DNA of 64,000 bases from Bradyrhizobium sp. CB2312 (GCF_029714425.1 NZ_CP121668.1:6531501-6595500); one strand, 5' to 3'. Positions 29,558 through 38,023 are shown, counted from the first letter of the stretch. Program-made: numbers and translations. Notes: generated by a model from the sequence alone, not told the origin.

Positions 29558-31293
29558 TGCGCCACCTCCGCAGGAATCTTCGCGCCGCCGGCGAGCCAGT
29601 CGCGGTAGGTGCGGAATGTCAGTCCGAGTTTCTCGTAATAGACGCGCAGATAGCCGTCGCTGCCGCGGGTGACGGCATCAGGCATCACCTGCGCGACCTC
29701 CTGCGCCATCACCCCGACATAGGCCTTGTCGCTGCCGACATAGCTGAAGCGATAATAGCCGAGGCCGTTCGAGAGATGGCCGAGCAGAACGATGTCGTGC
29801 TTGAGCGCGATGTCGGAGCGCCGGCCTCCGCCGCCACCGCCGCGGCCGCCTCCTCCAAAGCCGCCTCCGCCGCCGCCACGCATCGCCATGCCGCCACCGC
29901 CGCCGCCACGACCGGCGAAGCTCGCTCCGCCGCCGCCACCGCGCGGCATGCTCGCCATGCTGGCGCGTCCGCGCGCGGATGCAGCGGCGGCCGAGCGGCC
30001 GGAGGAAACATTCATCGCGCCGCCGCGATTGCCGCCACCACGATTGGCCGCCGCACCGCCGCCGGCGCGGTTCGCGGCCTTGGCGCGATCGCCGCCGCCC
30101 TTGCCGGCGTTCTTGGCACGGTCACCGGCGCCGGCCCGATCGCCGCCGCCGGGCCGATCGCGCGTGCCTGCACTCGGGCGATCTCCGCCCGGACGATCGC
30201 CGCGATTGCCGGCGCGATCACCGGCTCCGCCACGATCACCAACGCGGTCTCCTGCGCGGTCTCCTGCGCGATCGCCGGCGCGGTCACCCGCACGGTCTCC
30301 TGCACGATCGCCTGCACCTTGGTTCGGACGCAGCACCTGGTTGCCGTCACGGCCGCGGAAATCCATCCGGTCCGAGGCGCCGGCCTTGATGTTGGTGTTG
30401 CCGAAGCGCTGCTGCACGTTGACGTTGTTGTAGCGCACGCCGCCGCGATGCGCCGGATTGTGCTGCCAGCCGTTGGCGATGTTGGTGGTGCGATGATTGA
30501 CGTAGACGTTGCGGTTGCCCCAGTTGCAGCCGCCGCCCCAGTAATTGCCCCAGCGTCCGATCGCCCAGGCGGTGCCGAAGGCAAGGCCAGCCGCGACCAC
30601 GCCCGCGCCGATATAGGACGGATAGCCCCAATAATACGGCGGATATTCCGCATAAGGCCAGGTGCCGTAGACCGTCGCCGGATCGTAATACGGCACGTAC
30701 ATCTCCGCGGGATTGGCCTGCTGGATCACGACGACCTGCTTGCCTTCCTGCGACTGGACGCTGACCTTCTGCTGCTTGGTGGTGGTGAGCTTCTTGTTGT
30801 CATAGGCCTTGTTGCGCAGGCGCTGGATCGCATCCATCACATCGGGCTGCTGCGCGAGGAAGGCATCGCCGAGCTTCTTGGTCCAGTCGAGCTGGTCGCT
30901 CATCATGGCCAGGACGTCGGGTGTGCTGGCGAGCGCCTTGACGCTGTCGTCCCAGCCCTGCTTCTCCACCTCGGTCCTCAGCGCATCGCCCTTCAGGCTC
31001 TTGCGCTCCTTCAACCAGCGATCGGCCTGCACCACTTCGAGCGGATAGGTCGAGGCGGCCAGCACGTTGGCGAGCAGCTCGTCGGGATAGAGCGCGATCG
31101 GTGCGACCAGAGCCTCTAACTGCTCGGGCTTCAGCAGCTCGGCCGACGGCGCCGGCGGCGTTGCAGGCTGTGCCTGCGTGCTGGGTGCTGCCGGCGCGTT
31201 CGGCGCCGCCGGTGTGGTGGCCTGCGCCATCGCAGCGGCGGGCATCGCCACCACCAGCGCAAGGACCATCAGGATCTTGCCGCAACGAACCAT
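29554..31293 (-). CDS. DUF3300 protein with Gly-rich repeats and S74-like chaperone domain
   Basis: A 579-residue exported protein. After a signal peptide comes a DUF3300 domain (about residues 55-240: LEALVAPIALYPDELLANVLAASTYPLEVVQADRW). It is followed by an Asn/Trp-rich part, a low-complexity stretch with GDRA repeats (about 326-355), and Gly-rich and RGGGGG segments. The last 90 residues resemble the peptidase S74 intramolecular chaperone of phage tail fibres: SDIALKHDI, GLGYYRFSYVG, YVGVMAQEVAQVMPDAV. Ser493 and Lys498 match the self-cleaving Ser-Lys pair of that family. ATG 31293 has GGGAGGA upstream, with a perfect FixK-like box about 60 bases before it. Confidence 0.85.
   Translation of the reverse strand: MVRCGKILMVLALVVAMPAAAMAQATTPAAPNAPAAPSTQAQPATPPAPSAELLKPEQLEALVAPIALYPDELLANVLAASTYPLEVVQADRWLKERKSLKGDALRTEVEKQGWDDSVKALASTPDVLAMMSDQLDWTKKLGDAFLAQQPDVMDAIQRLRNKAYDNKKLTTTKQQKVSVQSQEGKQVVVIQQANPAEMYVPYYDPATVYGTWPYAEYPPYYWGYPSYIGAGVVAAGLAFGTAWAIGRWGNYWGGGCNWGNRNVYVNHRTTNIANGWQHNPAHRGGVRYNNVNVQQRFGNTNIKAGASDRMDFRGRDGNQVLRPNQGAGDRAGDRAGDRAGDRAGDRAGDRVGDRGGAGDRAGNRGDRPGGDRPSAGTRDRPGGGDRAGAGDRAKNAGKGGGDRAKAANRAGGGAAANRGGGNRGGAMNVSSGRSAAAASARGRASMASMPRGGGGGASFAGRGGGGGGMAMRGGGGGGFGGGGRGGGGGGRRSDIALKHDIVLLGHLSNGLGYYRFSYVGSDKAYVGVMAQEVAQVMPDAVTRGSDGYLRVYYEKLGLTFRTYRDWLAGGAKIPAEVAQ
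30241..30312 (-). repeat. Tandem 12-bp repeat coding for GDRA units
   Basis: Inside the DUF3300 gene, about six imperfect 12-base units (for example TCCTGCGCGGTC and variants on the + strand) run in tandem and code for repeated A-G-D-R. Such repeats can gain or lose units by slippage without breaking the frame. Confidence 0.65.
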
Positions 31294-31348
31294 TGCAATC
31301 CTCCCAAGACTTCCGACCGCGACCATCGGGCCGAGCGATGGACATTTA

Positions 31349-31362
31349 TTGATCGAGATCAA
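31349..31362. promoter_or_regulatory. FixK/FNR-like box, perfect
   Basis: TTGAT-cgag-ATCAA, perfect match. Its centre is about 62 bases before the DUF3300 start at 31293, so transcription would start about 20 bases before that ATG. Divides the DUF3300 operon from the end of the ABC substrate-binding gene. Confidence 0.75.
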
Positions 31363-31395
31363 CGAAACGGCGCCCTACGCCGTTGCGGCGCCGCG

Positions 31396-32376
31396 TCATT
31401 CGATCAGCTCGGCATCCAGCAGCAGCCGGTTCGGAACGGTCAGCGCGAGGGCATGGGCCGTCTTCATGTTGATGACGAGCTCGAACCTGGTGGCGAATTG
31501 CACCGGCAAGGTCCGTATCTCCGCGCCACGCAGGACGCGGTCGACATAGCCTGCGCCGTCGCGAAACTGCTGAGTGAGATCGGCGCCGTAGGACATCAGC
31601 CCGCCGTTCACTGCGTAGAAGCGAACGGCGAAGATCGCGGGCACGCGGCGCTGCGCCAGCAGCGCAATCGCCATCTGGCTCTGGGTGCCGAAGAAGCCGC
31701 CATCGGGCAGCACGACGAGGCCACCACCGCCGCGCGCCGCGGCCTCGATCACCGCTGCGATCTCAGGTCCGCTGCGAACGCTGGCGCCGGTGACCTGAAG
31801 GCCGAGACGGCCTTCCATCTGATGCGCGGCCTGAAGATAGAACGGCGCATAAGGAGAGGAGTCCGGATTGAACAGGAGCGCGGCGCTGGTCATGCTTGGC
31901 GCCATGTCTTTCAGCAGGCTCAGCCACTTCCCGCTCATCGAATGCTCATAGAGCGAGAAGCCGGTGAGGTTGCCCGTCGGCCGCGCCAGATTGACGACGA
32001 GGCCTGTTCCGACGGGGTCGGAGAGCCCCACGAAGATGATGGGAATGTTCTGCGTGGCATCGCGCAGCGCGCGCGTCGTGCCGGTGCTGGTCGAGAGCAG
32101 CACGTCCGGCGCGCTGGCGATCAGTTCGCGCGCCTCTACCTGCTGCCGTGCCGGGCTCGGGCCCGGCCAGCGCACCTCGAGCCGGTAGTTCTGGTTGGCG
32201 ATCCAGCCGCGATCGGCGAGCCCTTGCTGAAAGGCATCGACACGCATCTGCGCGCCCGGATCGCCCGGGACATTGCCGGTCAGGACACCGACGGACGGCA
32301 TCCTGCCTTGCGCCCTCGCGAGCACCGGAAACGCGGCCGCTGCGCCGATCAGCGACATGAACTCACGGCGTCTCAT
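31396..32376 (-). CDS. ABC-type substrate-binding protein (orphan, Tat-exported)
   Basis: A 326-residue periplasmic binding protein of the ABC_sub_bind family. It starts MRRREFMSLIGAAAAFPVLARAQ, a twin-arginine signal. Typical segments: VGVLTGNVPGDPG, DVLLSTSTGTTRALRDATQNIPIIFVGLSDPVGTGLV, and RRVPAIFAVRFYAVNGGLMSYG. In this family the partner permease and ATPase lie next to the gene, but here there are none. The adjacent upstream gene is a histidine kinase whose sensor part belongs to the same fold, so this protein may deliver a ligand for sensing. A perfect FixK-like box lies about 92 bases upstream. Confidence 0.87.
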   Translation of the reverse strand: MRRREFMSLIGAAAAFPVLARAQGRMPSVGVLTGNVPGDPGAQMRVDAFQQGLADRGWIANQNYRLEVRWPGPSPARQQVEARELIASAPDVLLSTSTGTTRALRDATQNIPIIFVGLSDPVGTGLVVNLARPTGNLTGFSLYEHSMSGKWLSLLKDMAPSMTSAALLFNPDSSPYAPFYLQAAHQMEGRLGLQVTGASVRSGPEIAAVIEAAARGGGGLVVLPDGGFFGTQSQMAIALLAQRRVPAIFAVRFYAVNGGLMSYGADLTQQFRDGAGYVDRVLRGAEIRTLPVQFATRFELVINMKTAHALALTVPNRLLLDAELIE

Positions 32377-32461
32377 GGCCACCCACCACCCCGATCCCTG
32401 CCCGCCCCCGCCCGGTCATGACGCAGCGGCGAAAGGAAACGGCCTCGCCGGCCCCCAAGGC

Positions 32462-32475
32462 TTGATCGAGATCAA
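32462..32475. promoter_or_regulatory. FixK/FNR-like box, perfect
   Basis: TTGAT-cgag-ATCAA, perfect match, just after the stop of the histidine kinase gene and about 92 bases (centre) before the start of the substrate-binding gene at 32376. With -41 spacing, transcription would begin near 32427. Confidence 0.7.
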
Positions 32476-32486
32476 GGTAGCGGCTG

Positions 32487-34382
32487 TCAGTCGAGGAGCG
32501 GCAGGCGGATCGTGAACAGCGCGCCGCCCCATGGCTGGTTCTCGACGCTGATCGTGCCGTAATGGGCCTCGACGATGGTCTTGACGATCGCAAGCCCCAT
32601 CCCCATGCCTTCCGGCTTGGTCGTGAAGAACGGGTTGAACACGCTGCCGAGATCGGCGGACGCGATCCCCGGACCGGTATCGGCAACCCTGATCTCGGCG
32701 TAGCTGCCGGCGCGCACCGTCCCCACGCTGACCTCGCGCTTCTTCATGCCGGCATCGGACACCGCATCCATCGCATTGATGATCAGGTTGAGGACGATCT
32801 GCTGGAGCTGCACAGCGTCGCCCCTGACGTGCAGATGGACCAGAGCAGGCGTATAGGTCAGCACGATCCGGCGTCCATCGGCGACGGCCGCGACCAGGCC
32901 GATCGCCTCGCGCACCGTGTCATTGAGCTCGATGTCGCCGACCTCGAACGGCGTCTTCCTCAGAACCCTGCGCAGCCTGCGGATCACCTCGCTCGCCCGC
33001 TGATCGTCGCGCCTGATGTCGGCGAGGATCTGCCGGATCTCGTCCATGTCGGGCGACGGGTTCTTGAGCATGAGCTCCGCCGTCTCGGCATTGGTCAGGA
33101 TCGAGCCGAGCGGCTGGTTCAATTCGTGGGCGATCGACGTCGTCAGCTCTCCGACAGCCGAATAGCGATTGGCGTGCGCGAGCTCGGCAAGGCGCTGGCG
33201 CGATTCCACTTCGGCGAGCCGGCGGCGGCGGCGCTCGTGCAGAAGGCCGCTGATGAGACCCGCCTGGACCAGGAAGACGGACGTGATCAACAACATCTGC
33301 CAGCGATAGCGCTCCCAGATGTTGGGCTCGCGAAACAGGATCTCGCTGCCGGCAGGCAAGCGGCTCTCGCTGATGCCCCAGCGCCGCAATTCCCGCCAAT
33401 CATATCGCGGCGGCGCAAAGCCGATCGGCTCGTATTGGACGTTCTTGGGTTTCTCGCCGCCGAGAACCCGGATCGCCGCGTTCACAGTCCGGGAGCTGGT
33501 TTCCGCGACCAGATGCATCGGGCCCCCGACGGTGCTGCCGCCGAAGAACGGCTCCTGGTAGGAGAAGATCGGCGCATTCGCGACCGCATGCAGGCTGCGC
33601 AGGGCGATGTCACTCTCGTGGACGATCCCGGCCGCGTCGACCGACATCAGGCCCCAGAACAGCGCGGTGTGCGGCGGCAAGTTCGATGCGCGCTTCAGGA
33701 TCTCCTCGAACGGCAAGTCCGAATACCAGACGAGGTCGACCCGCTCGCCCAGAGGTTTCAGCTCCTGCTTGACCTCCTGGACCCAGAACTGCTCGAGCGG
33801 CGAGGCGCCGATCACGATCGCGACCGTCCTGGTGTCCGGCAGGAGCTGCAGGATGTTCTCGAACGCGGCCATGAAATCGTTGCGGATCGCGATGACGATG
33901 TCGTTGTCGGTGAGATCGGCGCGATTGATCAGCCGGTACTCGACCGCGGAGAGAATCAACGGCGCGTCGGGGAACAGCCGCGCACGATATCGCTGCGCGA
34001 AGCGGGCGGCCGGCGCGCCGATGCTAAGTACGATGTCGGGCATGGCACCCTGGTAGAGCGAGTGCAGATACTCGACGAAGGGCGCCTCGGGACCGGGATT
34101 GTTGAAGCGCGCCGTGAGCAGCGCGTGCTCCTGGATGTCGAGTGGCCAGGGCGATTTCTGCTCGAGCTCCGCCTTGATGCTGCGTGCGAACTCGCTCCAC
34201 GGCCGGAACTCGCGGCCGAAGGAATGCAGCACCAGCACGCGCTTGAGTTCGCCGCGCAGGCTCCGCTCGGCCGCACCGGCTGGCCCGGACGACATGCACG
34301 CGGCGACAAGCAGGACGAGACAGAGCAGCGAAGCCGCTGCGTGCCGCGGCCTGACCTCGTCAGTGCACATGCGCCAGCTCAT
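32487..34382 (-). CDS. Sensor histidine kinase with ABC-substrate-binding sensor domain
   Basis: A 631-residue membrane kinase. Residues about 1-38 form a signal/anchor with a possible lipobox (LVAAC). A periplasmic domain resembling ABC_sub_bind proteins follows (VLVLHSFGREFRPWSEFARSI, DIVLSIGAPAARFA, TALFWGLMSVDAAG). A transmembrane helix (WQMLLITSVFLVQAGLISGLL) leads to a HisKA domain with phospho-accepting His419 in SIAHELNQPL, then the ATPase N box (LNLIINAMDA), G1 (DTGPGIA) and G2 (GMGMGLAI). No response regulator gene is adjacent; the FixJ-like regulators lie about 15 kb away. Confidence 0.92.
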   Translation of the reverse strand: MSWRMCTDEVRPRHAAASLLCLVLLVAACMSSGPAGAAERSLRGELKRVLVLHSFGREFRPWSEFARSIKAELEQKSPWPLDIQEHALLTARFNNPGPEAPFVEYLHSLYQGAMPDIVLSIGAPAARFAQRYRARLFPDAPLILSAVEYRLINRADLTDNDIVIAIRNDFMAAFENILQLLPDTRTVAIVIGASPLEQFWVQEVKQELKPLGERVDLVWYSDLPFEEILKRASNLPPHTALFWGLMSVDAAGIVHESDIALRSLHAVANAPIFSYQEPFFGGSTVGGPMHLVAETSSRTVNAAIRVLGGEKPKNVQYEPIGFAPPRYDWRELRRWGISESRLPAGSEILFREPNIWERYRWQMLLITSVFLVQAGLISGLLHERRRRRLAEVESRQRLAELAHANRYSAVGELTTSIAHELNQPLGSILTNAETAELMLKNPSPDMDEIRQILADIRRDDQRASEVIRRLRRVLRKTPFEVGDIELNDTVREAIGLVAAVADGRRIVLTYTPALVHLHVRGDAVQLQQIVLNLIINAMDAVSDAGMKKREVSVGTVRAGSYAEIRVADTGPGIASADLGSVFNPFFTTKPEGMGMGLAIVKTIVEAHYGTISVENQPWGGALFTIRLPLLD

Positions 34383-34472
34383 GCTCCAATCCCCGCAGCG
34401 TCCGAACGGCTGCTTGCCGGGGAATTCTAGCGGGAATTGCGGGACACGGACAGGGTCGCACGCACCTTGTCT

Positions 34473-34886
34473 CTATTTCGCCGTGCAGCGGTGATAGCGG
34501 ATTTCGATGTCATCCATGCCCGGGAACAGCCGAATGAGGCTGTTGGCATCCAACTCCTTGAGACTGAACTGGACGTTCGACAGCATGATATCCGTCGCGC
34601 ACGTCGCGACCATGTTGACGTATGGCCCGTTGTCCTTCCTGGCCTTGATCCGGCAGCGCGCAAATTTGCCGACGATCTGGTCGCCGTTGATGATAAATCC
34701 GCCGCCATAGACATCCGACTTGTCGGTGAATCCGACCTGGGCGCCGTTGAGTGCGAACACTTTTGTGCAATTGTCGGGATCGCTGACCCATGCGCCGTTC
34801 AGGTCGAGTGCATTGGCGCTGCCTAATGTCTCAAGCAGCGAAGCGAGCAGGATTGCGCCAAACGCAATCATTTTGTGCAAGTTCAT
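34473..34886 (-). CDS. Small exported hypothetical protein
   Basis: A 137-residue protein with a signal peptide (ending GSANA). The mature part has four cysteines (DNCTKV, ARCRIK, ATCATDI, HRCTAK) that could form two disulfides, and a small beta-rich domain starting LDLNGAWVSD, like a lipocalin-type opening. I do not recognise a family. It starts 22 bases after the stop of the HlyD-type gene, so it may be co-transcribed with the HlyD pair. Confidence 0.7.
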   Translation of the reverse strand: MNLHKMIAFGAILLASLLETLGSANALDLNGAWVSDPDNCTKVFALNGAQVGFTDKSDVYGGGFIINGDQIVGKFARCRIKARKDNGPYVNMVATCATDIMLSNVQFSLKELDANSLIRLFPGMDDIEIRYHRCTAK

Positions 34887-34908
34887 TTCGAGATCCCCTT
34901 CCGCGAGC

Positions 34909-36144
34909 TCAATGCCCGCTCAGCACCAGCGTCTGGATCGGCAGCAGCAAGGCCTGGATGCGCAGCAGCAGCGCGTGAACGAGGCCGGTGGCGTCGACGA
35001 CGTGGAGCGCGAACTTCCGGCCGCTCGGGGTGTCCTTGGCGGAGATTTCTTCGTGATTGCTGGTATAGGCATTGACGACGCAGCTCGAGCCCGGCGTGAC
35101 GCCGTCGAGCCCGCCCTTGTAGAGCGGCTCCAGGAACACGAGGATCGTGCCGGGCTTCACCGCGTTCTGGGCCTCGAGCAGTTGCTGTCCGCCTTGGAAC
35201 TGACCGGCGGCGATATAATCCTGCACCGTTGTGATCACCATCGGGATGATAACCCACGGCTTGGAGATGCAGGTCGCCTCCGCGACCATACCCGGCTTCA
35301 TCACCTGGGCCTCAATCTGACCGAAGCCGGCCTGCAGGACGTTTCTACCGGCACCATCCGGAATGAGCACCCCTGCCGGCCGCAACAATTGATTGACGAC
35401 ATCACCGGTGCGTAGCAGGAATTGCTCGACCCGCCCGTCAACGCCGGCGCGGACAATCGTCTGATCCAGATTCACCTGCGCCTCAGCCAGCGCTGCCTCG
35501 GCACTCGCCCTCTCGGCGGGCAAGAGCGTCGAGACGCGCAAGACCGCCGATTCCTTAACTGCATTTGCGGCGTCCACGCCAGATTGGCGCTGGTCTACGA
35601 GCACCTGCAGCTTTTCGATGTCCCGCTGCGGCACGATGCCGGGATTGCGACGCTGCAACTCGCTCTTGACGTCCAGCTCGTCCTTGGCCTGCTGAAGGTT
35701 GGCTTTGGCTTCGCCGATCTGCGCGTCGGCCTTCACGACGTCGGCTTTCGCTGACATCATCGAGGCGTCGACCTCGGCTATCTTTCGCTTGGCAGTCTCA
35801 ACAGCCGCCTCCTGCTTGGCACCGTCCAGCCTGAACAGCACGTCCCCCTTCTTCACCGCTGCGCTGACGCCGACATTCACCTCGGCCACGCGGCCGGCGA
35901 CGCCGACCGGCATGACCGGCACGGTGCGGAAATAAAGCGTCGCGCTCGATGTCGACGGATGGAAATAGAAGATCATGGTGATCAGCGACACCGTCAGCAT
36001 CAGGCATCCCGTGATGCCCCAGCGCAGCTCGTACCAGACCGAGAAGAAGGTGATCTCCTTGCCGAAACGCTTGCCCTGGACGTAGCGGCGATAGAGGTAA
36101 TCGGGCAGGATCGTCACCAGGGAGCAAATCATGAGCTCAAGCAT
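34909..36144 (-). CDS. HlyD-family secretion protein, YiaV/YibH-like
   Basis: A 411-residue membrane-fusion protein. An N-terminal membrane part (MLELMICSLVTILPDYLYRR, then WGITGCLMLTVSLITMIFYFHPS) is followed by a lipoyl strand (VMPVGVAGRVAEVNVGVSAAVKKGDVLFRLD), a coiled-coil hairpin (about 100-210), and the second lipoyl half (NLDQTIVRAGVDGRVEQFLLRTGDVV). The C-terminal end LVLSGH resembles that of E. coli YiaV/YibH, which pair with a small DUF3302 protein. The start overlaps the upstream gene by 8 bases. The transported substrate is not known. Confidence 0.85.
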   Translation of the reverse strand: MLELMICSLVTILPDYLYRRYVQGKRFGKEITFFSVWYELRWGITGCLMLTVSLITMIFYFHPSTSSATLYFRTVPVMPVGVAGRVAEVNVGVSAAVKKGDVLFRLDGAKQEAAVETAKRKIAEVDASMMSAKADVVKADAQIGEAKANLQQAKDELDVKSELQRRNPGIVPQRDIEKLQVLVDQRQSGVDAANAVKESAVLRVSTLLPAERASAEAALAEAQVNLDQTIVRAGVDGRVEQFLLRTGDVVNQLLRPAGVLIPDGAGRNVLQAGFGQIEAQVMKPGMVAEATCISKPWVIIPMVITTVQDYIAAGQFQGGQQLLEAQNAVKPGTILVFLEPLYKGGLDGVTPGSSCVVNAYTSNHEEISAKDTPSGRKFALHVVDATGLVHALLLRIQALLLPIQTLVLSGH

Positions 36145-36574
36145 GGCTGTGCTCCTTCCTGGCGACGTCCGGCTTGTCCGCCGGAGCAGGCGCGGCACCG
36201 GCCTCCATCGGCGCTTCGTCCTGGCCCGGCGCCGCGTCGGCAATCTTCTCGACGGAATCGGCGATGCTGCGCAGCGGCGTTCCGAAATCGGGGAGATCGA
36301 TCAGCGCGAGCAACAAACCTGCAACCCAGAAGATGTGCATATGCGTGAACAGCGAGATCAGGCCGAGCACCGCCACGAATTCGAACTGCAGTTTCTGCGA
36401 TTTGTGCGCCATTCGTTCGGGGAGGCTGTGCAGCTTCCAATAGAGCGTGCCGACCCAGAAGATGACGCCGATCAGGAAAATCCCCATCACCACCGTCAGG
36501 GTGTCGGTCCCGCTCCCCGGCGCGAGATAGAACGGCAGATGGTGCGGGGCCATCGGATGAAGCTGGTCGCTCAA
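36137..36574 (-). CDS. Small inner-membrane partner of the HlyD protein (DUF3302-like)
   Basis: A 145-residue protein with two hydrophobic helices (TVVMGIFLIGVIFWVGTLYW and FVAVLGLISLFTHMHIFWVAGLLLALI), a cationic link between them (KLHSLPERMAHKSQK), and an Ala/Pro-rich charged tail. Size, helix layout and place before a YiaV-like HlyD gene match DUF3302 proteins (YiaW/YibI), but sequence similarity by eye is weak. It overlaps the HlyD gene by 8 bases. The perfect FixK-like box at 36638 lies about 70 bases upstream and could serve this gene as well as the divergent one. Confidence 0.65.
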   Translation of the reverse strand: MSDQLHPMAPHHLPFYLAPGSGTDTLTVVMGIFLIGVIFWVGTLYWKLHSLPERMAHKSQKLQFEFVAVLGLISLFTHMHIFWVAGLLLALIDLPDFGTPLRSIADSVEKIADAAPGQDEAPMEAGAAPAPADKPDVARKEHSHA

Positions 36575-36637
36575 ACGTCTCTCCCGGTCAGCGGACGTGC
36601 ACTTGCGGTACTGTGTTCAGGCGCCGTCGCAATTTGC

Positions 36638-36651
36638 TTGATTTGAATCAA
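36638..36651. promoter_or_regulatory. FixK/FNR-like box, perfect
   Basis: TTGAT-ttga-ATCAA, perfect match, between the divergent DUF3302-like gene (start 36574) and the 151-residue gene (start 36719). Its centre is about 71 and 75 bases from the two starts, so one box could activate both directions. Confidence 0.75.
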
Positions 36652-36718
36652 GGGAATGCCGGCCGCCGGACCTAGCGTCCGCGAAACGCCGATTGCACAC
36701 TGAAAGGGAGCCGCAGCC

Positions 36719-37174
36719 ATGCCCGGCCTCGACGATCTCATTCCAAGCGCCACGCAAATCCGAAAAGAGACCGCTCTCAAGGAAGCCCAGAAGGCGGAGG
36801 AATATGTCCGCCTTGCCGCCGCGGCGGAGGCCGAGAAGCTTGCCCTGATCGAGCGCCTGAGCAAGCCGTCCGGCAAGACCGAGGAGGAGAAGATCAAGCT
36901 CGCCTCGACCATCATCCAGCGTGCGGTGCGAAGCGGTCTCACCGAAGTCATGGTGTACCGCTTCCCCAATACGCTCTGCACCGACAAAGGGCGCGCCATC
37001 AACCAGATGGAAAAGGGCTGGGAGAATACGCTGACCGGCATCCCCAAGGAGATCTTCCAGCTCTGGACCGACTATCTGAAGCCGCGCGGCTATCGCATCG
37101 CCTACCAGATCATCGATTTTCCGGGCGGAATGCCCGGTGACATCGGCGTGACCATTTCATGGGGCGAGGAGTAG
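36719..37174 (+). CDS. Hypothetical protein, probable operon partner of PPK2
   Basis: A 151-residue soluble protein. The first half is a charged helix (KETALKEAQKAEEYVRLAAAAEAEKLALIERLSKP), probably a coiled coil. The second half is a small alpha/beta domain with VMVYRFPNTLCTDKGRAINQMEKGWENTLTGIPKEIFQLW and YQIIDFPGGMPGDIGVTISWG. I do not recognise a named family. It is preceded by AAAGGGAG, sits about 75 bases from a perfect FixK-like box, and is followed 26 bases later by PPK2. Confidence 0.75.
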   Translation: MPGLDDLIPSATQIRKETALKEAQKAEEYVRLAAAAEAEKLALIERLSKPSGKTEEEKIKLASTIIQRAVRSGLTEVMVYRFPNTLCTDKGRAINQMEKGWENTLTGIPKEIFQLWTDYLKPRGYRIAYQIIDFPGGMPGDIGVTISWGEE

Positions 37175-37200
37175 CGCCCGCAAACAGCGAAAGGACGGGC

Positions 37201-38001
37201 ATGGCCAAGGATGAAACTGCGGAGAAGATGAAGCGGAAGGACTACGAGAAGGAGCTCGAAAAGCTCCAGGTCGAGCTGTGCCACCTCCAGGAATGGGTCA
37301 GGGCCGAGAAACTGAAGGTGATCATCATCTTCGAGGGGCGCGATGCCGCCGGCAAGGGCGGAACCATCAAAGCCTTGACCGAAAAGGTCAGCCCGCGCGT
37401 GTTCCGTGTGTGCGCCCTGCCCGCGCCCTCCGACCGGCAGAAATCCCAGCTGTTCCTGCAACGCTACATCGAGCAATTCCCGGCCGGCGGCGAGATCGTG
37501 ATCTTCGACCGCAGCTGGTACAACCGCGCCGGCGTCGAATATGTCATGGGCTTTTGTTCGTCGGCCGAGCACAAGCGCTTCCTCGAATTGTGTCCGCTGG
37601 TCGAGAAATTCGCCGTGGACGCCGGCATCATCCTGATCAAGCTCTGGCTCGAGGTCGGGATGGAGGAGCAAGAACGCCGCTTCATGGCGCGCATCGAGGA
37701 TCCGCTGCGGCAGTGGAAGCTGAGCCCGATGGACACCGAGTCGTTCGGACGCTGGTACGATTATTCGCGTGCACGCGACATGATGTTCGAGGCGACCGAT
37801 ACCAAGCATGCGCCGTGGCGACTGATCCGCTCCGACGACAAGCGGCGCGCACGGCTCAACGTCATCTCGCACATCCTGAGTACGATCCCCTACAAGAAGG
37901 TCAAGCGCGAGAAGGTCAAACTGCCGCCGCGGTCGGACAAGGGACGCTACAACGACCAGGCGAGCCTGCGCGGACTGAAGTTCGTCGAGGAACGATACTG
38001 A
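37201..38001 (+). CDS. ppk2: Polyphosphate kinase 2
   Basis: A 266-residue PPK2 of the single-domain type. It has Walker A GRDAAGKGG (46-54), the DRSWYNRAGVEYVMGF Walker B/lid block (from residue 103), and the late LSPMDTESFGRWYDYSRARDMMFEATDT and RLNVISHIL segments. PPK2 moves phosphate from polyphosphate to nucleoside mono- or diphosphates, so it can regenerate ATP or GTP. It is probably transcribed with the preceding 151-residue gene from the FixK-like box, which suggests use of polyphosphate as an energy store at low oxygen. A strong hairpin follows the stop. Confidence 0.95.
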   Translation: MAKDETAEKMKRKDYEKELEKLQVELCHLQEWVRAEKLKVIIIFEGRDAAGKGGTIKALTEKVSPRVFRVCALPAPSDRQKSQLFLQRYIEQFPAGGEIVIFDRSWYNRAGVEYVMGFCSSAEHKRFLELCPLVEKFAVDAGIILIKLWLEVGMEEQERRFMARIEDPLRQWKLSPMDTESFGRWYDYSRARDMMFEATDTKHAPWRLIRSDDKRRARLNVISHILSTIPYKKVKREKVKLPPRSDKGRYNDQASLRGLKFVEERY

Positions 38002-38023
38002 AACATGCAGATTGAAATGCGAA

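Noticed and set aside
29458..31119. 553-codon Ala-rich open frame on the plus strand
   Set aside because: Antisense to the DUF3300 gene; its repeats mirror the Gly/Arg repeats of the real gene.
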